Positions 1 through 8,737 of a stretch of DNA of 64,000 bases are shown here, in pieces. The position numbers and the translations under genes are program-made. Position 1 is the first letter of the stretch; every line of letters begins with the position of its first letter. Under the pieces are notes generated by a model, which was given only the letters and a program-made list of their open reading frames with translations, searched no databases and was not told the origin of the DNA. The stretch lies in assembly GCF_014204895.1 (NCBI RefSeq), contig NZ_JACHMF010000001.1, positions 4,216,001 to 4,280,000 of the forward strand, written 5' to 3'. This stretch comes from Paractinoplanes abujensis. GTDB taxonomy: Bacteria > Actinomycetota > Actinomycetes > Mycobacteriales > Micromonosporaceae.

Positions 1-1
1 C

Positions 2-175
2 GCCGGTCGCCACGTCGTCCAGGCCCGCATGGACTGGCTCCGCAGCAGACCCCTGGACCTGACCCTCGGCGAGGCGGAAACCCTCTCGGTGACCGGCGCC
101 CTCACCGAGCACTCAATGACGTTCACCGGCGCTTTCCTCCGCCCGTCGACCGCCCTGGAGATCCGGGCCGCGTAG
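2..175 (+). CDS. C-terminal end of an unrecognised protein (partial)
   Basis: An open frame enters from the left edge and ends at TAG 173-175; 57 residues are visible. The tail carries a run like DLTLGEAETLSVTG that reads as ordinary protein, but no family is recognised. Its last 63 bases overlap the 3' end of the convergent gene on the other strand, a common arrangement in this window. Start and function lie outside the window. It could be a chance frame, but codon third positions are G/C rich as expected for a real gene. Confidence 0.4.
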   Translation, partial: AGRHVVQARMDWLRSRPLDLTLGEAETLSVTGALTEHSMTFTGAFLRPSTALEIRAA

Positions 176-1447
176 CGACCGGCGCGCGAGGAGCAGTGTC
201 GTGTGGACCTCGAGCGGCACCTCGTCGGCGAACAGCTGGGTCAGGCCGGCCAGCACGTCGCGCCGGACCGGTGGTGGCAGCATGCGGAACTGCGACCTGG
301 TGCGGGTCAGACCCAGGTAGTCCCGCGCCGCCACGCTGCGCCGGGAGAGGTAGTGGCGGCTGGTCCGCCCCTCGAAGCCGGCCAGTTGCGACAGCTCGTC
401 GCCCGGCCACCGGTGCCACACCTGGTCGGCGGTGACGGCCTCGTCGTTGACGACGACCGCCGGGGCGTGCCGGGCCAGCACTTCGAGCATGGACGTCCGC
501 AGGCCCGGCTCGGCGATCCGCTCGGTGTTCCAGAACAGCGCCAGCGTCGCGCCGTCGGCGAGCAGGTCCGCGGCCTGGGACCAGCGGGTCCCGGGCCGGG
601 TCCAGTGCCAGGCCTCGGCGCTGAACAACAATCCGAACTTCTCGTCGGAGCGGAACCCCTCGAAGCTGTCGCGTACGACGTCGACGCCCGCCAGCGAGCT
701 CACCCGGCGCTCGAGAACGTCGGCCATGGCGTCGTCCGGTTCCACAACGACGATCGGCATCCCGGCGGCGGCGAACGGCACGGTGGCGCGGCCGGTGCCC
801 GCCCCGACCTCCAGCGCGCGGCGACCGCCGGGACCGGACGGGCCGTAGCTCAGCACGTCGTCGACCAGCGTCAGTGGATAGGCCGGACGCACCCGGTCGT
901 ACTCGCCGGGGACCTCACCGAACACCTGGGCCGGGTTCCGCGGGACCGGCCCGCTCAACGATCGGGCCAGCCGTTCACCGGCGGGCCACGGGCCGGATCC
1001 GCTCTTCGAGTCCAGGTGCCCGGCCGGGCCCGCGTCGACCAGCTCCGAGCCCCAATCTTCCGCGTACGCCCGGAACTGCTCGAAGGTGGCCATCGGATCG
1101 TCCCGGCTGGCCACCAGGATCGAGCGGAACGGCAAACGCCGCCGTGGCCCGTCGGCCCCGTCCGGGGCCCAGGGCGGCGTGACCAGCAGGGCCGCGCTCA
1201 CCGGACCGGCGTGCGCAGCGGCCCAGGCGGCCACGATCAGGCAGCCCGCACCGTGCGCGACCAGAACCGCCGGCTCGTCGTCGGCGCTGATCGCGGCGTG
1301 CAGCGCGGCGACCCGGCCCGCCACGTCGACGGGCGGCCCGGGTGGTTCGGGCGCCCACGAGAACTCCGGGTAGCCGTCGACCCACGCGCGCGACCAGTGG
1401 TCGGCGGACGGAACTCCACGGCCGGGAACCACAAGGAACCGCGTCAT
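113..1447 (-). CDS. RBBP9/YdeN-like hydrolase domain fused to class I SAM methyltransferase
   Basis: The 444-residue protein joins two domains. Residues 1-165 resemble the RBBP9/YdeN alpha/beta hydrolases: VPGRG near residue 7, DHWSRAW at 16-22, SRDDP near 114 and GHLDSKSG at 143-150. The nucleophile elbow, usually G-H-S-x-G, reads AHGAG at 64-68, so the catalytic serine is glycine and this half is probably inactive. Residues 175-440 are a methyltransferase with SAM motif I ALEVGAGTGRA at 211-221 and an AEAWHW segment typical of the family. ATG 1447 is chosen because homology begins there (MTRFLVVPG). The substrate is unknown. Domain identity is established by motif; inactivity of the hydrolase half is inference. 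Confidence 0.75.
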   Translation of the reverse strand: MTRFLVVPGRGVPSADHWSRAWVDGYPEFSWAPEPPGPPVDVAGRVAALHAAISADDEPAVLVAHGAGCLIVAAWAAAHAGPVSAALLVTPPWAPDGADGPRRRLPFRSILVASRDDPMATFEQFRAYAEDWGSELVDAGPAGHLDSKSGSGPWPAGERLARSLSGPVPRNPAQVFGEVPGEYDRVRPAYPLTLVDDVLSYGPSGPGGRRALEVGAGTGRATVPFAAAGMPIVVVEPDDAMADVLERRVSSLAGVDVVRDSFEGFRSDEKFGLLFSAEAWHWTRPGTRWSQAADLLADGATLALFWNTERIAEPGLRTSMLEVLARHAPAVVVNDEAVTADQVWHRWPGDELSQLAGFEGRTSRHYLSRRSVAARDYLGLTRTRSQFRMLPPPVRRDVLAGLTQLFADEVPLEVHTTLLLARRSLRGPDLQGGRRAEESAGERH

Positions 1448-1481
1448 ACGAGCCAGGCTATCCACGCGTACCGTGCCATAG

Positions 1482-1730
1482 GTGGTGACGAATGCGCCGA
1501 TGTTCTGGGTCGGAGGCAATCCGGGGCCGGGCAAGTCGACGATCGTGCGGCGGCTGGCCTTCGCACTCGACCTTCCGCTGCACCCGATCGACGCCTGCAC
1601 CTACGACCATCTGCGCCGGCTGGGCCCGCCCCGGCCACCGCTGCAGGCGATGCCGGTCCGGGGCCCGGCCGGCGCGGCCGACGACTTCGAGCGGGCCATG
1701 TCCGCGGAGTACCGCCAGGCTGTCGGGTAG
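1482..1730 (+). pseudogene. Truncated P-loop kinase (N-terminal fragment)
   Basis: This 82-codon frame begins MVTNAPMFWVGGNPGPGKST, with a clear Walker A motif (GGNPGPGKST), then LPLHPIDACTYDHL. It matches the start of a family of small actinobacterial nucleoside-kinase-like ATPases that normally run to about 200 residues. The frame stops at TAG 1728-1730 straight after a short acidic helix, so Walker B, lid and base-binding parts are missing. The next gene starts only 10 bases later and is a different protein. It is best read as a remnant left by a deletion, although expression of the short peptide cannot be excluded. Confidence 0.55.
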
Positions 1731-1740
1731 CGTGCCGCGG

Positions 1741-2652
1741 ATGTTCCTGGCTCTCGCTCGCGTCCTGGCCCACTGCGGCGGCTCCCCCACCGCGGCCGTG
1801 GCGTATCTCGCCCGCGCGGTCGCCCAGAATCCGGCCGACCCGGAGCCGTACGCGGTCCTCGACGAGCTGCGCCGCCAGTCCCCGGCCGAGGTGGCGGCCG
1901 CCGTCGCCGAGCCGGGCAGCGCCTGGCAGTTCGTCGCCGGGTCGTATCTCGCCTTCGCCACGGGTGACATGGACGAGGCCGCGCGGTTACTGGGATCGCT
2001 GATCGGTTCCCAGCCGGCCATCGCCTGGGCCGCCGCGCCCTGGTTCAGCGACGACCGTTTCCTCACCGCGGTCACGGCGATCGGGCTGGCCGACGGTTCG
2101 ACGACCATGACCGGCTACGGCACCGACCTCGACACCGACGTGGTGCGCGAGAACCTGCGTCCGTGGCTGCGAGCCGTCGACGTCGTCTGCGACCGTGACC
2201 CGGTCGCCGAGCAGATGGCGCGCATGGCGATCCTGTTGCGCTTCTGCGGTCGTACGGCGGAATCTCTGGCCTTGTGCGACCGCGCCGACGCCCTCGAACC
2301 GACGATGCTCGCGCACGTGGTCCGGGCCGGCACGTGGGGCTACCTCGGTGACACCCGGCAGCAGGCCGCCGCCCTGCGGGAGGCGTTGCGGCTGGACCCG
2401 GCCAACTGGTCGCTCTACCTGGACCTGGCCGACCTCGCCGCCCAGGACGACGACTTCCGTACGGCCGCCGGCCTCGTCACCGAGGGGCTGCGCCACGAGC
2501 CTGAGGACGTCACCCTGCGGGCCGCCGGTGCGGCGTACCGGTTCCGGGCCGACGGCTCACCGGCCGACCGGGAGCTGCTGCACGCCCTGGCGCCGGAGGT
2601 GCCGCACGAGGGTTACCGCGCTTACCTCACCGGGCTGGCGCTGGGCGCGTAG
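1741..2652 (+). CDS. Tetratricopeptide-repeat protein
   Basis: The 303-residue protein is built of alanine-rich helical pairs. TPR-like units are visible at AVAYLARAVAQNPADPEPYAVL near the start, AESLALCDRADALEPTMLAH in the middle, and QAAALREALRLDPANWSLYL then TAAGLVTEGLRHEPEDVTLR toward the end. No enzyme motif or signal peptide is seen, so it is probably a cytoplasmic scaffold for protein contacts. ATG 1741 is taken as start; GTG 1732 is an alternative. It follows a decayed kinase fragment and its end overlaps the convergent beta-propeller gene by 31 bases. Confidence 0.65.
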   Translation: MFLALARVLAHCGGSPTAAVAYLARAVAQNPADPEPYAVLDELRRQSPAEVAAAVAEPGSAWQFVAGSYLAFATGDMDEAARLLGSLIGSQPAIAWAAAPWFSDDRFLTAVTAIGLADGSTTMTGYGTDLDTDVVRENLRPWLRAVDVVCDRDPVAEQMARMAILLRFCGRTAESLALCDRADALEPTMLAHVVRAGTWGYLGDTRQQAAALREALRLDPANWSLYLDLADLAAQDDDFRTAAGLVTEGLRHEPEDVTLRAAGAAYRFRADGSPADRELLHALAPEVPHEGYRAYLTGLALGA

Positions 2653-3818
2653 ACGGTCACCGTGGACGCGGTCCGGCCGTACAGGCGGCCGTTGGCCACC
2701 ATCGGCGCCTCGCGCAGACCCTTGGTGCCGGCGTCGAGGGGGATCGGCTTGCCGGTGCGGGCCTCGAACGCGGCCAGCGGCAGACTGGTGTCGCGGAAGC
2801 CGTAGACCACGCCGCCGCCGATGGCGAACTCGATGGGAGCCTCCTCACCGAACGGGGCCGACCAGATCGTGCGGCCGTCGTCGGCGCTGATGGCGAGCAT
2901 GGCGCCCGCAAAGCTGTGCAAGTAGACGCGTTCGCCGTCGGTGGCGAAGCCGTACGTCGAACCGTGGCCGGGGAACGTCTTGAGCACCGCGCCGGTGGCC
3001 GAGCTGACGGTGCGGATCAGCCCGTCGGGGTCGCAGTGCATGTAGAACTTGGCGCCGTCGGGTGAGGCGCCGATCGGGGTGTAGCAGCCCGTCGCGGCCG
3101 GCCACGCGGACTTGCCGGTCACCATGTCGACCGCGGTGGTCGAGGTGTCGCCGGCCACCAGGACCTTGCCGCCGGCGGCGATGTTCTCCCCGCTGATCGA
3201 TCCGGTGCGCTCCCACACCCGCACGCCGTCGCTGATCCGGTACGCCCGGACGACGTACCGGCTGACCGTCTCGTCCCACACACCGCCGGCCACGATGCCC
3301 TTGTCGACGACCGTGTTGTACATGGTCCCGGGGATCCGCTTGCGGTAGATCACCTGGCCGGTACGCACGTCATGCGCGGCCAGGAACGTCTTGCCGGAGC
3401 GGCAGTCGCGGGACTGCGCGATGAGCCGGGTCCCGTCGATCGCGGACAGGATGTAGCCGGTCTTCTTGGTGGTGGCCGGGGTCTCCCAGGCCACCGCGCC
3501 GGTCGTCGCGTCGTAGGTGCGGATCCGGTACGACGCCGCGGTCACGAGCCGGTTCGCGCCGACCAGGGGCGCGGCCGCGTAGGCGCATTTCGCGTCGGCC
3601 AGGGGAACGTTCCAGCGCGGCTTCAGCGTGCCCGCGACGGCCGGGGTCAGCCGGGTCTCGCCCGGGTTGTAATGGTCGCCGGTCGCGTGCGACTTGGCCT
3701 GACCCCAGGCGTCGGGTGCCGTCGCGGCGGCCGGCACCGGACCGGCGGCGGCGCTGATCGCGGTGGCCACGGCGACCGCCAGGCAACGACGTTTCACGGC
3801 TACTCCTCGGGACGGCAC
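2622..3818 (-). CDS. Secreted PQQ-like beta-propeller protein
   Basis: The 398-residue product has an N-terminal export signal (arginines, then an Ala/Val-rich core ending PAAATA near residue 34). The rest consists of repeated blades of the PQQ/WD type such as TYDATTGAVAWETP, AYRISDGVRVWERTG, VDMVTGKSAWP and AISADDGRTIWSAP. These proteins fold as propellers; many in actinobacteria do not bind PQQ, and no catalytic residues can be pointed to. It is probably an extracellular or cell-wall protein. ATG 3818 and GTG 3797 are both usable starts. The stop lies inside the end of the convergent TPR gene. Confidence 0.7.
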   Translation of the reverse strand: MPSRGVAVKRRCLAVAVATAISAAAGPVPAAATAPDAWGQAKSHATGDHYNPGETRLTPAVAGTLKPRWNVPLADAKCAYAAAPLVGANRLVTAASYRIRTYDATTGAVAWETPATTKKTGYILSAIDGTRLIAQSRDCRSGKTFLAAHDVRTGQVIYRKRIPGTMYNTVVDKGIVAGGVWDETVSRYVVRAYRISDGVRVWERTGSISGENIAAGGKVLVAGDTSTTAVDMVTGKSAWPAATGCYTPIGASPDGAKFYMHCDPDGLIRTVSSATGAVLKTFPGHGSTYGFATDGERVYLHSFAGAMLAISADDGRTIWSAPFGEEAPIEFAIGGGVVYGFRDTSLPLAAFEARTGKPIPLDAGTKGLREAPMVANGRLYGRTASTVTVYAPSASPVR

Positions 3819-3932
3819 GGAAGATCACCGTACGGAGGAAGCCCGGGGATCACCGGACGCCGGGCGCGGTGCTCACCCGGTCGGGCGATAGTCGGGTTGC
3901 CCCGGGCCGGCGCGAGGGCTTGGCTGGTGGTC

Positions 3933-4901
3933 ATGGGAAGGCTGGATGTGAATCGGATACGGGCGGCCCGCGACGTGATCGACCCGGCCTTCCTGGACTC
4001 CCCGCTCTATCGCTGCGACCCGCTGGGCGAGCGGCTCGGCTGTGCCGTGAGCATCAAACTGGAGACGGCCAATCCCGTTCGCAGCTTCAAGGGCCGCGGC
4101 ACCGAACTGGTCACGAGTCGCCTGGCCGCCGCCTCGGCGGTGGTGTGCGCCAGCGCGGGCAACCTCGGGCAGGCCCTGGCCTGGTCGGGCCGCCGCCGCG
4201 GGCTCGACGTGACGGTGGTGGCACGGCGGCGGGCGCCCGCGGTCAAGCTCGACCGGATCCGGTCCTTCGGGGCCCGCCTGGAGCTGGTCGACGGCGACTT
4301 CGAGGCGGCCCGCGAACGCGCGGTGCACCTGGCCCGCGAACGCGGCATCCGGCTGGTCGAGGACAGTCTCGACGTCGAGACGTGTGAGGGTGCGGCCACC
4401 ATCGGGCTCGAACTGATCGGCGCGGTGTCGGCCGGGGACGTCGTGCTCATCGCGCTGGGGGGCGGCGCGATGGCTACCGGCGTCGGTCACGTGCTGAAGT
4501 CGCTGGCGCCCGGCGTCGAGGTGATCTGCGTGCAGCCGCGGGGCGCGCCCGCGATGACGTTGTCGTGGCGCGAGCGCCGGGTCGTGACTACCGAGGCCGC
4601 CGACACTATCGCCGACGGTGTGGCGGGTCGCTTCCCGATCCCGGAGGTGCTGGACGACTTGCTGGCGGTCGCGGACGACGCTGTCCTCGTACGGGAAGAC
4701 TCGATCAAGACCGGCATGCGGCTGCTGCTCGACGACGCGGGTCTGGTGGCCGAACCGTCGGCAGCGCTCGGTGTGGCGGCCGTGCTGGAAGACCGGCGGC
4801 GCTTCGCCGGGCGCCATGTCGTCACGATCGTCTGCGGCGGCAACGTCGACCCGGCCGCCTACCGGCGTTTCACCAGCCCATGGTCCCCGGGCCGCCCTTG
4901 A
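3933..4901 (+). CDS. PLP-dependent threonine dehydratase-like lyase
   Basis: This 322-residue fold-type II PLP enzyme carries the lysine motif NPVRSFKGRG (Schiff-base Lys53), the substrate loop CASAGNLGQA and the glycine-rich phosphate cradle IALGGGAMATGVG. The layout matches threonine/serine dehydratases and related lyases, acting on a hydroxy-amino acid in the cytosol. It has no C-terminal ACT regulatory domain, so it resembles the short catabolic form rather than IlvA. ATG 3933 is preferred because homology begins just after it. Its 3' end overlaps the convergent DUF427 gene by 32 bases. The exact substrate cannot be told. Confidence 0.75.
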   Translation: MGRLDVNRIRAARDVIDPAFLDSPLYRCDPLGERLGCAVSIKLETANPVRSFKGRGTELVTSRLAAASAVVCASAGNLGQALAWSGRRRGLDVTVVARRRAPAVKLDRIRSFGARLELVDGDFEAARERAVHLARERGIRLVEDSLDVETCEGAATIGLELIGAVSAGDVVLIALGGGAMATGVGHVLKSLAPGVEVICVQPRGAPAMTLSWRERRVVTTEAADTIADGVAGRFPIPEVLDDLLAVADDAVLVREDSIKTGMRLLLDDAGLVAEPSAALGVAAVLEDRRRFAGRHVVTIVCGGNVDPAAYRRFTSPWSPGRP

Positions 4902-5331
4902 ACGGGCCGGTGATGTCCGCGGTGATCCAGCCGCCGTAGAAGTCGCCCTCCTGCGCCCGCACCAGTTCGCCGGCCACCCGGCACTCGTCGACGCGGCTGG
5001 GATAGAAGGCCACTGCGCCAACCATTTCCCCGTACGCCGCCACGGGGCGCTCGTAGGACCAACCGGCCTGCCGGACGCGGGTCTCGCCGACGACGAGATC
5101 CCAGTAGCTCGCCATGCCCTTGAACTCGCACAACGACCGGCCGTCGCCCGGCTCCAGCACCCCCTCGGCGATGTCGTCGCGCGGGATGTAATACACCGGC
5201 GGGTGTGAGGTCTCCAGCACCCGCCAGCAGCGCTCACTGTCGGCGATGACCTTCTGCGCGTGGACGACCGTGATCCGCGCGCGGCTGCGCTCCAGGCGCG
5301 GTGGCCGCGGGTAGTCCCAGACTGACTCCAT
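4870..5331 (-). CDS. DUF427 family protein
   Basis: The 153-residue protein shows the DUF427 signature: an opening MESVWDYPRPP, VIADS, the VLETSHPPVYYIPRDDI stretch, LCEFKGMASYWDL and the AVAFYPSRVD end. The family is a small beta-rich fold widespread in actinobacteria; no activity is established. It is translated directly after a small membrane protein, with TGA and ATG sharing one base (TGATG), so the two are probably translationally coupled. Confidence 0.8.
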   Translation of the reverse strand: MESVWDYPRPPRLERSRARITVVHAQKVIADSERCWRVLETSHPPVYYIPRDDIAEGVLEPGDGRSLCEFKGMASYWDLVVGETRVRQAGWSYERPVAAYGEMVGAVAFYPSRVDECRVAGELVRAQEGDFYGGWITADITGPFKGGPGTMGW

Positions 5332-5564
5332 CACCCCAGCTTGCCAGCCGCGCGCCTGTTCTCCAGAACGGCGAGCACGGCGAACGCCACCCCGGCGGCC
5401 GCGACGGCGACGACATAACACCACGGGGCGGGCAGGTAATTGGCCGCCACCAGCGCATTGGGCCCCTTGTCGGTGAAGAGGCGGAACAGGATCGCGATCG
5501 GGCCCTCCCACACGCCCGCCACGAGCGTCAGCAGCATTGCCAACCGGTACCAGCCGTCGTCCAC
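5331..5564 (-). CDS. Small two-helix membrane protein
   Basis: The 77-residue product has two hydrophobic segments, LAMLLTLVAGVWEGPIAILF and, later, CYVVAVAAAGVAFAVLAVL, with a short loop between. GTG 5564 is chosen because a GGGGGAG ribosome site sits just upstream; longer in-frame starts at 5606 and 5648 lack that. No family is recognised. It overlaps the DUF427 start by one base and therefore heads a two-gene operon, divergent from the zinc-motif TetR gene. Confidence 0.6.
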   Translation of the reverse strand: MDDGWYRLAMLLTLVAGVWEGPIAILFRLFTDKGPNALVAANYLPAPWCYVVAVAAAGVAFAVLAVLENRRAAGKLG

Positions 5565-5674
5565 AGCGACTCCCCCGTCGAGATACGAACGTACCAACGA
5601 CACCATCCGGGCCCTGCTGCGACAAGCGCTGTTCACCCGAAACGTCACGCAGAGTACGCGTCTAGGCTGATCTT

Positions 5675-6433
5675 GTGCGTGACGAAATCAGCTGCCCGGT
5701 CTGCCGGGGCCCGGTCCGGCCCGCGTCGCCGCGCGGCCGCCGCCCGGTCTACTGCTCGCGCGCGTGCCAGGCCCGGGCGTACCGGTCCCGCAAGAACCCG
5801 CCGATCCCCGCCCCCGCACCGCTGCTCGCCGGGCGGCGACGGCAGATCGTCGAGGCGGTCTGGCGCATCGCGGCCGAACGCGGCCTGCAGATGGCGACCG
5901 TCCGCGAGATCGCCGCCGCTGCGGGTGTGGCGCCCCGCGCGGTGCAGTACCACTTCGCGGGCAAGCACCACCTGCTGGTCACCGCGCTGCAGGAGCTGCA
6001 CCGCGACAACGAGCAGCGCGGCCGCAGACGCATCGAGGCCCTGCGCGACGCGTCCGACCCCCGGGTACTGCTGCGGGCCACCCTGGAAGAACTGCTCCCC
6101 CTCGACGAGCAGCGCCGCCGCAGCTTGCGCGTGCTGACCGCCTACTACGCGTGGAGCCTGACCGACCCGGCCCTGGCCGCGGTCTTCCTGCCCGCCGAAC
6201 ACCCCCTGGAAGACCTGGTGGCCGCGCTGATCCGCGCGGCCGGGGCCCGCCGGACGATCGACCCCGCCCAGGAGGCCAACCTGCTCGTCGGCGGCATCAG
6301 CGGCCTCGGCCTGGACCTGCTGCACGGCCGCCGCACCCGCGCCCAGGTGCGGCGCACCCTGGACTACCACCTCGCCCGCGTGCTGGCGCCGCCCGACGAG
6401 TACGCTGCGGGGGACCGACATCGATCACCTTGA
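5675..6433 (+). CDS. TetR-family regulator with N-terminal zinc-binding motif
   Basis: The 252-residue protein is a TetR repressor preceded by a cysteine motif, CPVC at residues 7-10 and CSRAC at 27-31 within VYCSRACQARAYRSR. That pattern resembles a small zinc ribbon and is followed by a basic stretch. The helix-turn-helix lies at about 55-100 (TVREIAAAAGVAPRAVQYHFAGK). The C-terminal ligand domain is helical and gives no hint of its inducer. The start is GTG 5675. It is divergent from the 5331-5564 membrane-protein operon, a plausible target. Zinc binding is inferred from cysteine spacing. Confidence 0.75.
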   Translation: MRDEISCPVCRGPVRPASPRGRRPVYCSRACQARAYRSRKNPPIPAPAPLLAGRRRQIVEAVWRIAAERGLQMATVREIAAAAGVAPRAVQYHFAGKHHLLVTALQELHRDNEQRGRRRIEALRDASDPRVLLRATLEELLPLDEQRRRSLRVLTAYYAWSLTDPALAAVFLPAEHPLEDLVAALIRAAGARRTIDPAQEANLLVGGISGLGLDLLHGRRTRAQVRRTLDYHLARVLAPPDEYAAGDRHRSP

Positions 6434-6442
6434 GAAGCCACC

Positions 6443-7327
6443 GTGGACGCCATCGCGCGCATCCGGACCAAGCTCGCCGCCCTCCCCCGTACGGAGAACG
6501 CCACCCTGGGCCCGGTGCTCAGCGAGGACCAGGTCGCCGGTTTCGAGCAGCGGCACGGCATCCGGCTCCCCGAGGAGTTCCGCCAATTCGTCACACGGGT
6601 GGGTCACGGCGGCTACGGCCCCACGTACGGGCTGCTGCCGATCACCCGCTGGGCGTCCCGGCCCGGGCAACCCGCCGGAACGAGCCCGCTCATCCCCGAC
6701 GCCGAAGCGCCCGTGACGCGCGACTTCCCCGGCACGATCGCCGTGGTCCACGGCGGCTGCCTCGACTGGACCGTGCTGGTGGTCTCCGGGCCGGGGCGAG
6801 GACGGCTGGTCGAGGTCAACGCCGACGGCCTGTTCGCGCCCTACTTCCACGCCGACGCCGGCTTCCTCTCCTGGTACGAGCGCTGGCTCGACTTCGTCGG
6901 GCGCGGCGCCGGCCCCGTCGACCTGACGTGGTTCGCGCAGCAGATGGCGGGCGACGAGCACGCCCTGCTCGACACGCTGCGCAACGACGCCCGCCCCCGG
7001 CGCCGGCGGGCCGCCGCGTACTCGTTCATCACCTACCCGCAGCCGAGCGGGTCGCTCCCGGCCGCCCTGGTGCGGGCGCTGGCGGAGGAAACCGATCCGG
7101 CGGTACGCGAGACGATCGTGCGCGCCCTGGCCGCCCAGGGACCCCACGGCCGCGAACTGCTTCCGGCGGCCCTGTCCGACCCGTCGCCCGACGTCCGCTC
7201 ACTCGCGGTGATCCTGATGGCCCCACGCGACCATCCGCAGATGGCCGATGTGCTCGCCGAGCACCTGCGGGCCGAGAACGACGACGCTGTCCGCGCCACC
7301 GTCCGCAGGGCCTTGCACCATGAATGA
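6443..7327 (+). CDS. SMI1/KNR4 (SUKH) domain protein with C-terminal HEAT-like repeats
   Basis: Residues 1-150 of 294 follow the SMI1/KNR4 pattern: LSEDQVAGFEQRHGIRLPEEFRQFVTRVG, GGYGPTYGLLP and a later LVEVNADGLFAPYF..FLSWYERWLD. This superfamily contains immunity proteins of contact-dependent toxins as well as scaffolds. The C-terminal 110 residues form HEAT-like helices (LVRALAEETDPAVRETIVRAL and LSDPSPDVRSLAVIL). It starts at GTG 6443, ten bases after the TetR gene, so the two may share a transcript. No toxin gene is visible nearby. Confidence 0.7.
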   Translation: MDAIARIRTKLAALPRTENATLGPVLSEDQVAGFEQRHGIRLPEEFRQFVTRVGHGGYGPTYGLLPITRWASRPGQPAGTSPLIPDAEAPVTRDFPGTIAVVHGGCLDWTVLVVSGPGRGRLVEVNADGLFAPYFHADAGFLSWYERWLDFVGRGAGPVDLTWFAQQMAGDEHALLDTLRNDARPRRRRAAAYSFITYPQPSGSLPAALVRALAEETDPAVRETIVRALAAQGPHGRELLPAALSDPSPDVRSLAVILMAPRDHPQMADVLAEHLRAENDDAVRATVRRALHHE

Positions 7328-7407
7328 CATCGACTTCCGCACGGGTGACGTGCCGGAACTGGGCGGTACCCGAGGCGTGGGTGCGGGCGGACCGGCAGAA
7401 TGGGCGG

Positions 7408-8259
7408 GTGAAGATCCTCTCCATTCAGTCCTCGGTGGCGTACGGGTATGTCGGCAACTCGGCCGCGGCGTTCACGTTGCAGCGGCTCGGGCACGAGGTG
7501 TGGCCGGTGTTCACCGTCCACTTCTCCAACCACACCGGGTACGGCGCCTGGCGCGGGCCGCTGCTGGCGCCGACCGACGTGGCCGAGGTGATCGCGGGCA
7601 TCGACGACCGTGGGGTGCTCGGTACGGCCGACGCGGTGCTGTCGGGCTATCAGGGCGACCCGGCGGTGGGGGCGGTGATCCTGGACGCCGTGGACCGGGT
7701 CAAAGCGGCCAACCCGAACGCCGTTTACTGCTGCGACCCGGTGATGGGCGACGTGGGCCGGGGGTTGTTCGTCAAGGAGGGCATCCCGCAGTACATGCGC
7801 GACGTCGTGGTGCCCCGGGCCGACATCATCACGCCCAACCACTTCGAGCTGGACTTCCTGTCCGGACGGGTGACGACCACACTCGACGAGGTGCTGGCCG
7901 CGGTCGACGTCGTACGGGAAACCGGTCCGCGGCACGTGCTGGTGACCAGCGTCGTGCACGGTGACGCTGCCGAAGGCACGGTGGACGTGGTGGCCGTCTC
8001 CGACGAAGGCGCGTGGGCGGTGACCACTCCCCTGCTGCCGATCACCCCCAACGGCGGCGGCGACATCACCGCGGCGCTCTACCTGGCCCACCTGTGGACC
8101 ACGAACTCGCCGCCGACGGCCCTGGAACGGACGGTGTCGTCGATCTTCGCCGTCCTGGAGGCGACGCTCGCGGCGGGCACCCGCGAACTCGAACTGATCG
8201 CGGCCCAGGACGTGATCGCCCATCCCCCGGCCGGCCTGACCAGCCGCCGCCTGCGCTGA
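7408..8259 (+). CDS. pdxY: Pyridoxal kinase PdxY
   Basis: The 283-residue protein is a ribokinase-superfamily vitamin B6 kinase. It begins VKILSIQSSVAYGYVGNSAA, the usual PdxY/PdxK opening, and shows YCCDPVMGD, ADIITPNHFELDFLSG and the anion-hole/catalytic motif PNGGGDITAALYL. It phosphorylates pyridoxal with ATP in the salvage route to PLP. Length fits the family. GTG 7408 is selected because the conserved N-terminus starts there. The following small gene begins ten bases after its stop and is probably cotranscribed. Confidence 0.9.
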   Translation: MKILSIQSSVAYGYVGNSAAAFTLQRLGHEVWPVFTVHFSNHTGYGAWRGPLLAPTDVAEVIAGIDDRGVLGTADAVLSGYQGDPAVGAVILDAVDRVKAANPNAVYCCDPVMGDVGRGLFVKEGIPQYMRDVVVPRADIITPNHFELDFLSGRVTTTLDEVLAAVDVVRETGPRHVLVTSVVHGDAAEGTVDVVAVSDEGAWAVTTPLLPITPNGGGDITAALYLAHLWTTNSPPTALERTVSSIFAVLEATLAAGTRELELIAAQDVIAHPPAGLTSRRLR

Positions 8260-8269
8260 GGACGCCGCC

Positions 8270-8737
8270 GTGAGCTACGACCTGACCTTCGTCGACAAGC
8301 CCGCCGACCAGTCGTGGGAGGACCTGCTCGAAACCCTGGGCGAGGACGACGAGCCCGGTGAGCGGCCCGGCGAGCGTACGTGGAACGCGGTTCTGACCGA
8401 TGCGCGCCGGATCCTGGGCGAGGTCACCGACACCAGTGGCGGCTCGCACTACGAGCTCAACCATGAGCCCACCGGCATCCAGCTGAGCCTGTACGCGGGC
8501 GAGGCCGGCATCACCGTGCCGTACTGGTACAAGGGCGCCGACGCCGTACGGGTCGTGCAGGCGATCTACGCCCTCGGGCACATCGTCGAGCAGCACACCG
8601 GCCTCTCCGGCTACGACGCGCAGGTCGAACTGCCCCTCGCCGAGGCCGCGGCCCGGCCCGGCCTGGCCGCAGCGGTCTTCGACGACGTGGCCGCCGACTT
8701 CGCCCGCCGCGGTTATTCGAGCCCGTCATCCTCCTGA
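8270..8737 (+). CDS. Hypothetical protein, acidic
   Basis: The 155-residue protein starts at GTG 8270, ten bases after pdxY. Its first half is strongly acidic (LETLGEDDEPGE); its second half contains SHYELNHEPTGIQLSLYAGEAGITVPYWYKG, a beta-rich segment also seen in small actinobacterial proteins of unknown role. No membrane segment or signal is present. The position suggests the same operon as pdxY, but no functional link can be shown. It overlaps the convergent gene by 12 bases. Confidence 0.6.
   Translation: MSYDLTFVDKPADQSWEDLLETLGEDDEPGERPGERTWNAVLTDARRILGEVTDTSGGSHYELNHEPTGIQLSLYAGEAGITVPYWYKGADAVRVVQAIYALGHIVEQHTGLSGYDAQVELPLAEAAARPGLAAAVFDDVAADFARRGYSSPSSS

Noticed and set aside
203..2002. 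Long antisense open frame over the hydrolase-methyltransferase gene
   Set aside because: High-G+C shadow frame with runs of glycine, proline and arginine and no recognisable domain.
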